Shown piece by piece: positions 23,130 through 31,551 of a stretch of DNA of 64,000 nucleotides. The notes beneath the pieces are model-generated. The model had not been told where the DNA came from, did not search any database, and saw only the letters and a program-made list of their open reading frames with translations. The DNA is from Paraburkholderia sp. (GTDB lineage: Bacteria; Pseudomonadota; Gammaproteobacteria; Burkholderiales; Burkholderiaceae). The DNA lies in the NCBI RefSeq assembly GCF_024281035.1, contig NZ_JAMXLH010000069.1:1-64000 (forward strand). The letters are read 5' to 3'. A program made the translations under genes and the position numbers. Position 1 is the first letter of the stretch. The number at the start of each line of letters is the position of its first letter.

Positions 23130-23911
23130 TCGAAGTTCCCGCGAAAACGGGCTACGTCTGGTTCCGCCAGGGTATCTGGCTGTTCCGCCGCAACCCGCTC
23201 GCGTTCCTCACGCTGTTTTTCACGTATCTGCTGGGGATGACGCTCATCTCCGCCATCCCGGTGGTGGGCGGCGTGCTGCCGCTCGTCCTCGTGCCGGGCG
23301 TGGCGGTCGGCTTCATGGCGGCCTGCCGCGACACGATTGCGGGCAAGCCGTTCTTTCCGACGATTCTCGTCGACGGCTTCCGCGCCTACGGCACGACGGT
23401 GACGAAGCGCCTCTTCGCGCTCGGCGGCGTCTATGTGGTGGCGATGCTGCTCGTGCTCGCGGCGTCGGCGCTCGTGGACGGCGGCACGCTGCTGCAGTTG
23501 ATGACCATCGGCGGTTCGACGGGCACCGATTCGTTCGAGAACAGCGGTGCGCCGCTCGCACTGCTCGCGTCACTGGTGATCTACGTGCCGGTGGCGATGA
23601 TGTTCTGGTTCGCGCCCGTGCTGACAGCATGGCACGACGTGCCGCCCGTCAAAGCGATGTTCTTCAGCGTGGTGAGCTGCTGGCGCAACAAGGGCGCTTT
23701 CGTCGTGTACGGGGCGTTGTGGATGGCGGTGTCGATTGGCATTTCGGTGGGGCTTTCGCTGCTGCTGAGCGCACTCGGCGCGAGCGAATACGGTGTGGCC
23801 CTGCTGATGCCCGCGCTCATTGTCCTGTTGACGATGATGTATTGCTCGTTTTACGCGACCTATCGCGGCTGCTTCGGCGTACAGGAAACGGAAAACCCGG
23901 AAAACGCGTGA
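23120..23911 (+). CDS. BPSS1780-family inner-membrane protein
   Basis: A 263-residue membrane protein with about six hydrophobic helices and conserved VWFRQGIWLFRRNPLAFL at the N-terminus, then GVLPLVLVPGVAVGFMAACRD, AGKPFFPTI and FWFAPVLTAWHDVPPVKAMF. This pattern is the BPSS1780 family, found next to thrB in Burkholderiales. Function unknown. The start overlaps the last codons of thrB. It ends directly at a terminator. Confidence 0.85.
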   Translation: MQLIEVPAKTGYVWFRQGIWLFRRNPLAFLTLFFTYLLGMTLISAIPVVGGVLPLVLVPGVAVGFMAACRDTIAGKPFFPTILVDGFRAYGTTVTKRLFALGGVYVVAMLLVLAASALVDGGTLLQLMTIGGSTGTDSFENSGAPLALLASLVIYVPVAMMFWFAPVLTAWHDVPPVKAMFFSVVSCWRNKGAFVVYGALWMAVSIGISVGLSLLLSALGASEYGVALLMPALIVLLTMMYCSFYATYRGCFGVQETENPENA

Positions 23912-23915
23912 AAAA

Positions 23916-23945
23916 AAACCACATAGCCTTGCGTCTATGTGGTTT
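23916..23945. terminator. Terminator hairpin after the thrB operon
   Basis: AAACCACATAG (23916-23926) and CTATGTGGTTT (23935-23945) form an 11-bp perfect stem with an 8-base loop. The preceding A-run gives a good U-tract for transcription from the right, and the TTT end serves the left, so it may work in both directions between thrB and the convergent small gene. Confidence 0.8.
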
Positions 23946-24036
23946 CAGCAAATCTGTTGTGGTGCTTCGCTCGCCGCGGTCCGCACGCTCGAAATCACGC
24001 GGCTACGCTTACCAGCCACGCATTGAGCGCCACACG

Positions 24037-24252
24037 TCACGCGCGGGACGCCGCCTCCAGTTTGCGGCGCTTGAAATACAACCTTCCGTGCACGAACAGG
24101 AATACGCCGACGTTGGTCAACATCGCCAGAACCCAGACTACACAAACCACCAATATTTGATTAAAAGACAAATCAAACGCTTTTGTCAGCTGCCCGAACG
24201 TCAATGGAACAAGCATCAAAATAAAGGCAATAATTGTATACCGGTTAATCAT
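24037..24252 (-). CDS. Small membrane protein, unknown
   Basis: 71 residues with two hydrophobic helices (YTIIAFILMLVPLTFGQLT and ILVVCVVWVLAMLTNVGVF) and a basic C-terminal tail (RLYFKRRKLEAASRA), so two-pass with cytoplasmic ends likely. The preferred ATG is at 24252; a longer frame from 24306 adds a less plausible leader. The codons are AT-richer than the neighbours, suggesting transfer or relaxed constraint. I do not recognise the family. No partner gene is obvious. Confidence 0.6.
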   Translation of the reverse strand: MINRYTIIAFILMLVPLTFGQLTKAFDLSFNQILVVCVVWVLAMLTNVGVFLFVHGRLYFKRRKLEAASRA

Positions 24253-24736
24253 CTTGCAATTTCCATTAAAGTTCGACGCAAGCACTTTCAATAACGCGCG
24301 TAACAACGCGCGCCGATATTACGGCAGTATCGCGCGACCCGCAAAATGGATCTGCAGACGGCGCCGGGCATGGCGTGAACCGATATGGGGAACCACTCGA
24401 CAGCCCGGCCCCTTCTGATCGGCCCCGTACTGGCACAACGGCCACAATGGCCACAACGGCCCCCACGGCCACGACGTTTTCCGCGTGTGAGCGATGTCAG
24501 GCGTCTCATTCTAGTCGCAAAAATACCGTTAGCGGATTGCCCGCCATACATTACGTGTTGCGACGAATTGCGGCATGTATCAGCGGACCGGCACAAGCTG
24601 GCAGCCGATCACGCCGTACAGCGGGCGGCGCCGCGCGCCGTCCGCATTTCCGCAGGCTATCTGCGAAACCATGCCGCAACCGGAATCAGCCGGTTGCGGC
24701 GCCTGTCGCTGCTATCGTGTGTGGTACACGCTGGAA
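24253..24736. other. Intergenic region, no supported gene
   Basis: Contains a short run of GGCCACAA/GGCCCC-type units near 24436-24471 and several chance frames with Arg/Cys-rich translations. No RNA gene, terminator or promoter could be supported. Confidence 0.5.
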
Positions 24737-24913
24737 TCAGCGCTGCCCCATCCAGGCCGGATGACGCACCGTCTTCTCGCGATCGATTTCGCGCAAGCGG
24801 AACTCGAGATCGTAGATATCGATTGCTTCAGCAAGGTAGGCCTCTTCGCGCGCCTTTTGCATGGCGTCGGCAGAGTTCGTGAGGAAGAGGAAAAGACGGC
24901 TCAGCATATACAT
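24737..24913 (-). CDS. DUF3563-family small protein
   Basis: A 58-residue protein, MYMLSRLFLFLTNSADAMQK then EEAYLAEAIDIYDLEFRLRE and a short basic tail. The first part is hydrophobic and the EAYLA-x-A-x-DxxDLE-x-R pattern is the DUF3563 core, common in Burkholderiales and often present in several copies. Function unknown. A second in-frame ATG lies two codons inside the first. It is monocistronic, with AT-rich sequence upstream that may hold its promoter. Confidence 0.75.
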   Translation of the reverse strand: MYMLSRLFLFLTNSADAMQKAREEAYLAEAIDIYDLEFRLREIDREKTVRHPAWMGQR

Positions 24914-25026
24914 GATTCAGCCCCGTTTCGAAAAGATATTCGCTGACATTGGATGAAGTGATTATAGGGTAAACCCTAATCGCCTTCACCGGCTGTAACC
25001 GAATGTCGCATCGAGTCGGGTAGCGC

Positions 25027-26247
25027 CTAACCCGCACCCCTGGCCAGCTGGCCGCCAAAGGCGTCGTTGGCCGCATCGCGGCGATGATCTTTGAAGAAGC
25101 TCCAGATCATCGCGCTGGCGTCCGGGCCCGTTGCCGAATGGAAGGGCACGGTGTCGTCGCCGCCGCTCCACGCATGATCGAGATTCGCCACACGGCACAG
25201 GCGCACGACGCTCGCGCCACGGCGCGCGTAGTCCTGCACGATGTGCCCCTCGCTCGCCGCTTCGTGCGAGGCGACGCCGGGTCTGACGCCGCGCGCGTCG
25301 GCCAGGCCGTTGAGCCGGAGGAACTGCACCGTGAGCTGCTCGGCGTTGATCGGTGCGACAACGCCATCGTCCTCACCCTGCACGACGATCGCCGGCATGC
25401 CCGGGTGCGCCTCGTCGCCGAGCTGACGCTCCAGCAGCTCCACCGGATCCTGATAGAGCCCGCGCCGCATGACATCGAGCGCGCCGACGCCCGAACGCGC
25501 CTCGCCGAATGCCGGCCCCGAATGCAGCGCAACCGCCGCGAACCGCTCGGGTGCGCGCACCGCCAGCAGCGCGGCGAGCCCTGCGCCCGCCGAGAGGCCC
25601 GCGAGATAGACGCGCGAGCCGTCGAAGCTGTGTTCGTCGACGAGTGCATCGACAAGCGAAACAACCGCCGCCGCCTCCCCGCCGCCCGCCTCGTCGCGTG
25701 CGTCATACCAGTGCCAGCACTGGTGCGGGTGGACGAGTGCGGACTGCTCCGGGTAGACCACCGCGAAACCGTGCAGGTCGGCAAGCAGGTTCATGCGCGT
25801 GCCCTCGGCGAACGCCTCCATCGACTGCCTGCAGCCGTGCAGCATGACGACGAGCGGCAGTCCCGCCGCGGCATGGCCCGCCGGCAGATAGAGGCCGTAC
25901 GGCAGCGCGCGCGACGCGCGCAGCGGCGTCGCCGCAACGGTGTGTTCGGCGCGGCGCCATTCGCCCGCAGCCCAGGCGGCTGCACGCGGGCCCACGCGCG
26001 ACTGGCGCACAGGCCGCACCACGTACTCACGTGCCGGGTAAGCTGACGCGGCAGCCTCACTGGCTGCCTGGCTGACGGCCTCGCTCACTGCGTCGGCCAC
26101 GGCGGTTTGCGCTGCATGCCGCGGCGCCTTGGCATGCAGCGCGTGCCGGCGCGCCCCGCGCGCAGCCTCAACGGCAATCCGGCTCTGGATGGCAAGCAAA
26201 CGTCGCAGGCCACCGGCTAAAAGTTTCGACAGATCTTTCGTCATCAT
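25027..26247 (-). CDS. PHB depolymerase-family esterase (LpqC type)
   Basis: Alpha/beta-hydrolase of the poly-3-hydroxybutyrate depolymerase/feruloyl-esterase-like family, 406 residues. It has the oxyanion segment LVVMLHGCRQ, the nucleophile elbow AGLSAGAGLA (Ser at about residue 238), an acidic residue in QGEDDGVV and the histidine in NLDHAWSGG. The N-terminal ~100 residues are Ala/Arg-rich (DAVSEAVSQAASEAAASAYP) and may be a flexible or granule-targeting region; no clear signal peptide is seen. Activity on PHB is not proven by sequence, since relatives hydrolyse other esters. Divergent from the PAP2 gene. Confidence 0.85.
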   Translation of the reverse strand: MMTKDLSKLLAGGLRRLLAIQSRIAVEAARGARRHALHAKAPRHAAQTAVADAVSEAVSQAASEAAASAYPAREYVVRPVRQSRVGPRAAAWAAGEWRRAEHTVAATPLRASRALPYGLYLPAGHAAAGLPLVVMLHGCRQSMEAFAEGTRMNLLADLHGFAVVYPEQSALVHPHQCWHWYDARDEAGGGEAAAVVSLVDALVDEHSFDGSRVYLAGLSAGAGLAALLAVRAPERFAAVALHSGPAFGEARSGVGALDVMRRGLYQDPVELLERQLGDEAHPGMPAIVVQGEDDGVVAPINAEQLTVQFLRLNGLADARGVRPGVASHEAASEGHIVQDYARRGASVVRLCRVANLDHAWSGGDDTVPFHSATGPDASAMIWSFFKDHRRDAANDAFGGQLARGAG

Positions 26248-26560
26248 CGGCCTCCCTTGAAGGGGTCTGATGCAATCAGATAGGGTTTGATGCTGGGTCT
26301 GATGCTATGTGGCAGTTCGCCACACTGCGTTATTGTGCATCGCACAATAGCACTAAACCGCCGACGCTGCAGAGCGGCTGGAGAAAACCAGGCGCCGGGA
26401 TCGTGCAGCGCACCGACAGGCCGTACGGATAAGGGTTCGGCCGTGTCCGTCATGCGCCGCTATACTGAAGATCTATGCAATGTGCGTGTCTGCCCGCCGG
26501 GCCGCCCGCGCGTTAACCGGGTATCACGCCTTTTTCAATGCACCGTCGCTGCGCCAAGTC

Positions 26561-27265
26561 ATGCCGGATTTACCCCTTCACCTGTGGTATGCGATCACGA
26601 ACCTCGGCGGCGCGGGCCTCACGCTGCCGCTCGCGGTCGCGATCGCGCTCTGGCTCGCCGCAGGCTATTCCTGGCGCATGGCTGCAAGCTGGCTGCTGCT
26701 GATCGGCGCGTCCGTCGGTCTCGTCATGGTCACCAAGATCGCCTTTCTCGGCTGGGGCGTGGGCGTACGCGATCTCGATTTCACGGGCGTCAGCGGGCAC
26801 GCCATGCTGTCCACGGCCGTCTATCCGGTGGCGTTTTTCCTCATGCTGCAAGGCGCGCGCGCGCCGCTGCGGGTCGCGGGCGTGCTGATTGGCCTTGCAG
26901 TGGGCGTTGCGGTGGGATTCTCGCGCGTCGTGCTGGACGCACATTCGCCGTCCGAGGCCGTCACCGGTTGTCTGGTCGGCGCAGTGACAGCGCTCACGTT
27001 CGTTCGCTACTGGTGGGCTGCGCAGTCGGGACGTCTGTCTGCGGCGGCCGTCGCGCTGAGTCTTGTCGCACTGACGTTCGCGCTGCACGACGTGCGCGTG
27101 CCGACACACCGCTGGGTCACGAATCTCGCGCTGACCGTCTCGGGTCATGAGCGGCCCTATGTACGTGCCCGCTGGAAAGCCAACCGCGCGCCGCGCGCGC
27201 CCGCTTCGCCGGTCTCACAGACCCGCAACACGCTCTCGCTGCCCACGCATCGCAACGCCGCCTGA
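26561..27265 (+). CDS. PAP2-superfamily membrane phosphatase
   Basis: Predicted integral-membrane phosphatase acting on lipid-linked or other phosphates. The second and third PAP2 motifs are recognisable as TGVSGHAML and SRVVLDAHSPSEAVTG (the family has SRxxxxxHxxxD; here Glu replaces Asp). About six hydrophobic helices, followed by a basic C-terminal tail of about 40 residues. The first motif (KxxxxxxRP) is weak. ATG 26561 gives 234 residues; the frame is open upstream to 26480 but adds sequence unlike the family. Substrate unknown. It converges on modE with 33 bp between stop codons. Confidence 0.75.
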   Translation: MPDLPLHLWYAITNLGGAGLTLPLAVAIALWLAAGYSWRMAASWLLLIGASVGLVMVTKIAFLGWGVGVRDLDFTGVSGHAMLSTAVYPVAFFLMLQGARAPLRVAGVLIGLAVGVAVGFSRVVLDAHSPSEAVTGCLVGAVTALTFVRYWWAAQSGRLSAAAVALSLVALTFALHDVRVPTHRWVTNLALTVSGHERPYVRARWKANRAPRAPASPVSQTRNTLSLPTHRNAA

Positions 27266-27298
27266 GGGTAGCATTCAGGGCAACCCTCAGGGCAGCAC

Positions 27299-28165
27299 TC
27301 AGCCGCTCACTCCCAGAATTACGCTCGACGCCTTGAAGACGGCACGCGCCTGTGCGCCGGGGACAAGGCCGAGCGCATCGACACTTGCATCCGTGACGAT
27401 GGCGGCGATCACCGTGCCGCCCGGCAGATCGAGCGTCACCTCGGCATTCACCGCACCGCGCCGCACCTGGCCGATCGTACCGGCCAGCTGATTGCGTGCC
27501 GAAAGCCGCATCGCCGCCACTTCCTCGCCCGCCAGCAGCACGACCGACGACGCCTTTACCAGTGCGACGGCCGCCACGCCTTCGGCGAGCCCGAGCGTCT
27601 GCGTGCTTTCGCACGTCACGACCGCCACCACCTTCTGGCCGCCCGGCAGCACGATCGACACCTCGTCGTTCACCGCGCCGCGCACAATCGTCGTCACGGT
27701 GCCGTAAAGCTGATTGCGCGCGCTCGTGCGCAGGCCAAGACGCCCGAGCAGTGCCAGGTCGCTGTCGAACGTCTGCGCGGAATCCGCGCCGCCGAGCACG
27801 CTGGCCGCAGCCGCGGCCCGTTCGATGAAACGGCGATGCTCGCGCTCGATCGCGCGCCAGGTGTCGATCAGGCGCAACGCGCGCGGCGTGAGCGTCGTCC
27901 CGCCGCCGCCCTTGCCGCCCGTCGCGCGCTCGACGAGCGGTTCGCCCGCAAGATTGTTCATGGCGTCGATGGCGTCCCAGGCGCCCTTGTAGCTCATCCC
28001 GACCGCCTTCGCGGCCCCCGTGATCGAACCGGTTGCGCCGATTGCAGCGAGGAGCGCGATGCGCGACGCACCCCCGAGCATCTGCTGTCCGGACTGTAGC
28101 CAGAGCGAGCCGCCGACACCCAGTTCGGGCGCGGCACCGGAAGTGAATTCGGAAGAAGCATTCAT
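27299..28165 (-). CDS. modE: Molybdenum-dependent transcriptional regulator ModE-type
   Basis: 288 residues: an N-terminal winged HTH of the LysR-like ModE type (SRIALLAAIGATGSITGAAK, MSYKGAWDAIDAMNN, then TTLTPRALRLI) and two C-terminal TOBE/Mop domains (TSARNQLYGTVTTIVRGAVN and LSARNQLAGTIGQVRRGAVN) that bind molybdate. This full-length architecture matches E. coli ModE, a repressor of modABC and activator of molybdoenzyme genes. No modABC lies in the window, so it acts in trans or on itself. The MOSC protein gene at 59.1 kb is a separate, distant gene. Confidence 0.92.
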   Translation of the reverse strand: MNASSEFTSGAAPELGVGGSLWLQSGQQMLGGASRIALLAAIGATGSITGAAKAVGMSYKGAWDAIDAMNNLAGEPLVERATGGKGGGGTTLTPRALRLIDTWRAIEREHRRFIERAAAAASVLGGADSAQTFDSDLALLGRLGLRTSARNQLYGTVTTIVRGAVNDEVSIVLPGGQKVVAVVTCESTQTLGLAEGVAAVALVKASSVVLLAGEEVAAMRLSARNQLAGTIGQVRRGAVNAEVTLDLPGGTVIAAIVTDASVDALGLVPGAQARAVFKASSVILGVSG

Positions 28166-28237
28166 GGCGGCGTCGCCGGGCGAAGGTGAAATCGGGGGAC
28201 CGTGCGTTCGATGATCGGGACAGCGGGCGCGGCCAGG

Positions 28238-29830
28238 TCAGCCGCCCTGGACTTTCGGTTTGCGCAGTTCGCGCAGCAGCCGCTCGCCTTCCTTCGCGGA
28301 GCAGCGCTTGACCGCTTCGCACCAGCCGCGTGCAAAGCCGAGCGGATACGGCTCGACATCCATCGCTTCAAGAAAGCGCAGGGCGACCGCCGCGTCGTTG
28401 CCGTCACCGAGCACGGTCTGCAGCCGCGCCAGCGTGCGCGTCGTCTCCGTGCGCGTGCGGCGTGACGTGATCGGCGCGAAAAACTCGAGCGCGTAGCGCA
28501 GATATTTCGCGTTGATGCGCGCGCGATGGCGGCTCGCTTCGTCAATCGCCGTGAGCTTCTGCATTCCGGCGAGGCGGGCGTAATAGCGGCGCACCTGTTT
28601 TGCCGCATGTTTATGCAGCGAGCGGGCATGTGCTTCGCCTTCGCCCTGGCGCTGCGCGAACGCCGCGAGCCATTGCAGCCACACGAGCGTGAGGTGCGCG
28701 TAACGCGGCGAAGCCAGCGCCGCGCGCGCACGCGCTCGTGCAGCGAGGCGCATCGCGTCGGCCTGCGCGCGCAAGGCGTCCCAGCGCGCGGCCTCGGTAT
28801 CGGCAGCCGCCAGCGCGGGCAACGTCGAGTCGACGAATACGTCGCGATCGCGCGCGTCGCCCAGCATGCCCCCCAGCCACTTCAGATCGGGCATGATGCG
28901 CGTGGCCCATGCGTCGTCCTGCCAGCCCGAAAATATCCGCAGCGCCGTGCGCAACCGCCGTTGCGAAACGCGCATCTGATGGATGAACTCGGTCTTCGCC
29001 GAATCGCGCACGCCCGCGTCGTTGCCGAGCCACTGGTTCGTGATGTTGCGTGCAATCGCCACAAGCGCGCCCAGCGCCGTGTCCACACCGCCCAGATCGA
29101 CCGGCTCGGCATGAACCGCATCGCCGTCGCCGACGAGACAGCCCGCGGCAACACGGTCGAGCGCATCGCTTATCCGGACGAAGGCCGGCAAGCTTGCGGG
29201 CGCCGCATCGACGAGGTCGTGCGCACAGGCGAACAATGCGTCGACGGCCGGCGCGGCGTCGGCCTCTTCGGGCCACGGCGCACGCACGCGAAGCTCGTGC
29301 AGACATTGGGTTTCGTCGGGCGGCCGGTTCGGATCGTGAAGGCCCGCATCGAGCACCAGTTCGACCGCGATGCCGTCACGCGGCCACTGCCAGCGGCAAC
29401 GCTCGCCGCACAGCGCCGCCGCCGGCACGGGCTCGCCCGCTGCGGCGAGCGCGTGCCGAAACGCCTCCGGTGCGGCGTCGAGCGATGCAACCGCGAAACC
29501 GTTCGCATCGAGCGGCGCCTCGAAGACGAGTGTGCGTGCGGTAATGCCCGGCGTTGCAATCAGGCAGTTCGACACGACGACCCGATTGCCGTCGCCGCGC
29601 GTCTCGACGGCGACGCGCCAGCCTGCGCGAGCCAATGCTGCGTCGCGATCGAACGTGACTGCCGTCACGCATTCCCTTTCGGCCGATAGCGCGACAAGCT
29701 GCGGCAGCGCAGCAGCCAATTCCCTCGCGAGCACCGCTGCGGTTCGGTCACCGGGATGCCGGGTGTCGACTGACTCGTTGCAAGCTGCTGGATAAACGAT
29801 ATCCAGCACAATCTCGAGAACGCGAACCAT
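28238..29830 (-). CDS. CHAD-domain protein with divergent N-terminal (CYTH-like) region
   Basis: 530 residues. The C-terminal half (from about residue 265) is a CHAD domain: TEFIHQMRVSQRRLRTALRIF, LGDARDRDVF, RARINAKYLRYALEFF and LQTVLGDGNDAAVALRF, with the conserved His/Arg/Lys pattern that binds inorganic polyphosphate. The N-terminal ~230 residues are positioned like a CYTH triphosphatase domain (VELVLDAGLHDP, LHELRVRAPW) but lack the ExExK signature, so this half is probably non-catalytic or misassigned. CHAD proteins often localise to polyphosphate or PHA granules. Adjacent on the same strand to modE, with a gap of 72 bp; no functional link known. Confidence 0.8.
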   Translation of the reverse strand: MVRVLEIVLDIVYPAACNESVDTRHPGDRTAAVLARELAAALPQLVALSAERECVTAVTFDRDAALARAGWRVAVETRGDGNRVVVSNCLIATPGITARTLVFEAPLDANGFAVASLDAAPEAFRHALAAAGEPVPAAALCGERCRWQWPRDGIAVELVLDAGLHDPNRPPDETQCLHELRVRAPWPEEADAAPAVDALFACAHDLVDAAPASLPAFVRISDALDRVAAGCLVGDGDAVHAEPVDLGGVDTALGALVAIARNITNQWLGNDAGVRDSAKTEFIHQMRVSQRRLRTALRIFSGWQDDAWATRIMPDLKWLGGMLGDARDRDVFVDSTLPALAAADTEAARWDALRAQADAMRLAARARARAALASPRYAHLTLVWLQWLAAFAQRQGEGEAHARSLHKHAAKQVRRYYARLAGMQKLTAIDEASRHRARINAKYLRYALEFFAPITSRRTRTETTRTLARLQTVLGDGNDAAVALRFLEAMDVEPYPLGFARGWCEAVKRCSAKEGERLLRELRKPKVQGG

Positions 29831-29862
29831 GGACGCTCCAGGGACGGAAAAGCGGGCAAATC

Positions 29863-29898
29863 AAGGTGCCAAAACAAGGTACAAAACAGGGTACAAAA
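29863..29898. repeat. Three short direct repeats upstream of the CHAD gene
   Basis: Units AAGGTGCCAAAAC, AAGGTACAAAAC and AGGGTACAAAA follow each other 33 bp before the CHAD start (minus strand). They may be slippage products or a binding-site array; no regulator is known. Confidence 0.5.
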
Positions 29899-30103
29899 AA
29901 ACATCGAAACGGCGTGGAGCCGCGCTATTGTCCCCAAAATTATACGGCGCACCGGCAAAACGACGTACGCCGGCTTGCGTCGCGCGCGTACTCATTCATC
30001 CGCCCCCGCTCATCTTGACTATTATCAATTGAGCCAGACGGCGACGATGAAAGAATGTTTAGACCATATTCCCGATCATTCGGACATTTCTAAGGAGTGG
30101 CGA

Positions 30104-30322
30104 GTGTTTCCTGAATTCAGAGATTTGATATCGCGCCTCAAAAACGAGGATGAGCATTTCGCACGGGCTTTCGAGCGCCACAACGAACTGGATCAGCAGA
30201 TCAAGAACATGGAAGCGGGTCTCGTGCCTGCCGACGGCTTGACGATCGAGCACCTGAAAAAAGAAAAGCTCCAGCTCAAGGATTCGATCTACCAGATCCT
30301 GCGCAAAACCTCGAACGACTGA
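30104..30322 (+). CDS. DUF465 (YdcH-like) small coiled-coil protein
   Basis: The preferred start is GTG 30104, because AAGGAG at 30092-30097 is well placed, giving 72 residues: MFPEFRDLISRLKNEDEHFA then FERHNELDQQIKNMEAG and HLKKEKLQLKDSIYQILRK. The length and FPEF-x-LI-LK-D-HFA pattern match the DUF465/YdcH family (about 70 residues). A longer frame from ATG 30047 or 29975 adds unrelated sequence. Two predicted helices with heptad-like spacing suggest a helical hairpin. Function unknown. Confidence 0.87.
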   Translation: MFPEFRDLISRLKNEDEHFARAFERHNELDQQIKNMEAGLVPADGLTIEHLKKEKLQLKDSIYQILRKTSND

Positions 30323-30371
30323 GACACGTCGTGTCGCGCGCGCATCGACCTGCGTGCGCGACGCCGTCGCG

Positions 30372-30980
30372 TCAGCGAAGAATCGGCGGCAGCGACTGAG
30401 GCTGAGTCGACTGCGTCTGCTGCATCGGCTGTATCGACTGCGGCATGGCCGCGGGCTGCGCCGTGGCCGCGGCAGCGGCAGGCGCCTGCACCATCAGCTT
30501 GGGACGCGGCGCCGGATGCGCCACAGCGGGCTTCGTGCGCACGTGTTTCGCCACGCTGGCGGTGGAAGCGTGTGCATGCGCGGAATGAGCCGGATTCGCG
30601 AGCGCGGCCTGCCGGGTCGAGTGTGCCGCGACGGCGTGACTTCGATGAGCGCGTTGTGCGGACGCATGCACCGCGCTGGCGTGAGATCCGCCGTGCCGTG
30701 CCGTCGTCGCTGGCTGGGCGTGTCGCGCCAAAGCATGCGCCTTAACCGCCGCGCGATGACCCGCCTTGCCGCCATGACCGCGATCGCCGTGCGCGACAGC
30801 CTGCGCACCGCTGCGCCGCGCATGCCCCGTGTGCGCGGCGTGCGCCTGCGCGCCGTGCTTCTCCGCGTGCAACGAAACGTGGCGCGCCTCCGGCGGATTC
30901 CACACCTCTTTGACCTGACCGGCGGCGACCGCCGCCGTCGATACCCACATTGCCGCAACCAACACTGCTACTGCCCGCAT
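30372..30980 (-). CDS. Exported His/Ala-rich low-complexity protein
   Basis: 202 residues with a signal peptide (MRAVAVLVAAMWVSTAAVAA) then a mature part dominated by Ala, His, Arg and Gln (HAEKHGAQAHAAHTGHARRS and similar), ending in a Pro/Gln tail. The histidine density suggests metal or proton buffering in the periplasm, but no family is recognised. The composition makes an antisense artefact possible, yet the signal peptide and minus-strand start spacing favour a gene. A start six codons upstream is also in frame. Divergent from the toxin-antitoxin operon. Confidence 0.6.
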   Translation of the reverse strand: MRAVAVLVAAMWVSTAAVAAGQVKEVWNPPEARHVSLHAEKHGAQAHAAHTGHARRSGAQAVAHGDRGHGGKAGHRAAVKAHALARHAQPATTARHGGSHASAVHASAQRAHRSHAVAAHSTRQAALANPAHSAHAHASTASVAKHVRTKPAVAHPAPRPKLMVQAPAAAAATAQPAAMPQSIQPMQQTQSTQPQSLPPILR

Positions 30981-31068
30981 GCCGCACCTCCCGAACACTC
31001 GTCGCGTTTACTGCTGAATGACTGCTGAATACCGGGCGGCGATTATACCCAACCATAACTTGCAATAA

Positions 31069-31080
31069 TCCATATATGGA
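31069..31080. promoter_or_regulatory. 12-bp palindrome, candidate operator of the Xre/RES operon
   Basis: TCCATATATGGA is a perfect palindrome in an AT-rich stretch 37 bp upstream of the antitoxin start. TTGCAA at 31060-31065 with 17-bp spacing to AACATT could be the promoter it overlaps, and AACCAT/ATGGTT arms flank it. Auto-repression by the antitoxin is the family expectation. Confidence 0.5.
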
Positions 31081-31116
31081 CTAACATTTACAAATGGTTC
31101 ATATTAGGACTCAATC

Positions 31117-31551
31117 ATGACGCACGCGTATGCCGCCTCGTCGGCCGCGCCCGCCCGACGACCACGCGCCGAACCCACGTTCACGGAAATGTCCGCCGCC
31201 GGTCTGCGCGCCTTCTTCAAGATCGCGCACGACTGGGATCTGAGCGCCGACGAGCAGATCGTGCTGCTCGGCTCACCAGGCCGCTCGACGTTCTTCAAAT
31301 GGAAGCAGGCACCGGAAAGCGCACGCCTCGGCCGCGACACGCTCGAGCGTCTGTCGCTGCTGCTCGGCATCTACAAGGCGCTGCAGATCCTGCTGCCGCA
31401 ACCCGCCGCCGCCGACGCCTGGGTCAAGCGGCCCAACAGCGCGCCGCCGTTCGGCGGCCGGCGCGCGCTCGACCGCATGCTGGCCGGCAATATCAGCGAT
31501 CTCGTGGCCGTGCGTCAGTACCTCGATGCGATGCGAGGCGGCTGGGCGTGA
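31117..31551 (+). CDS. Xre/MbcA/ParS-family antitoxin (DUF2384)
   Basis: 144 residues, antitoxin of a type II system paired with the RES-domain toxin downstream. An Xre-like HTH region (AFFKIAHDWDLSADEQIVLL, GSPGRSTFFKWKQ) is followed by the C-terminal toxin-binding DUF2384 segment (FGGRRALDRMLAGNISDLVA, VRQYLDAMRGGW). The N-terminal 20 residues are Ala/Pro-rich and disordered. The stop overlaps the toxin start in GTGA, so the toxin is translationally coupled. Probably autoregulates through the palindrome at 31069-31080. Confidence 0.9.
   Translation: MTHAYAASSAAPARRPRAEPTFTEMSAAGLRAFFKIAHDWDLSADEQIVLLGSPGRSTFFKWKQAPESARLGRDTLERLSLLLGIYKALQILLPQPAAADAWVKRPNSAPPFGGRRALDRMLAGNISDLVAVRQYLDAMRGGWA

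Noticed and set aside
24288..24596. Minus-strand frame of 102 codons near 24.4 kb
   Set aside because: Cys/Arg-rich composition from a GGCCAC repeat, without ribosome site or family resemblance.
30354..31028. Plus-strand frame of 224 codons opposite the His-rich gene
   Set aside because: Arg-rich translation without signal peptide or motif; the minus strand has a convincing signal peptide.
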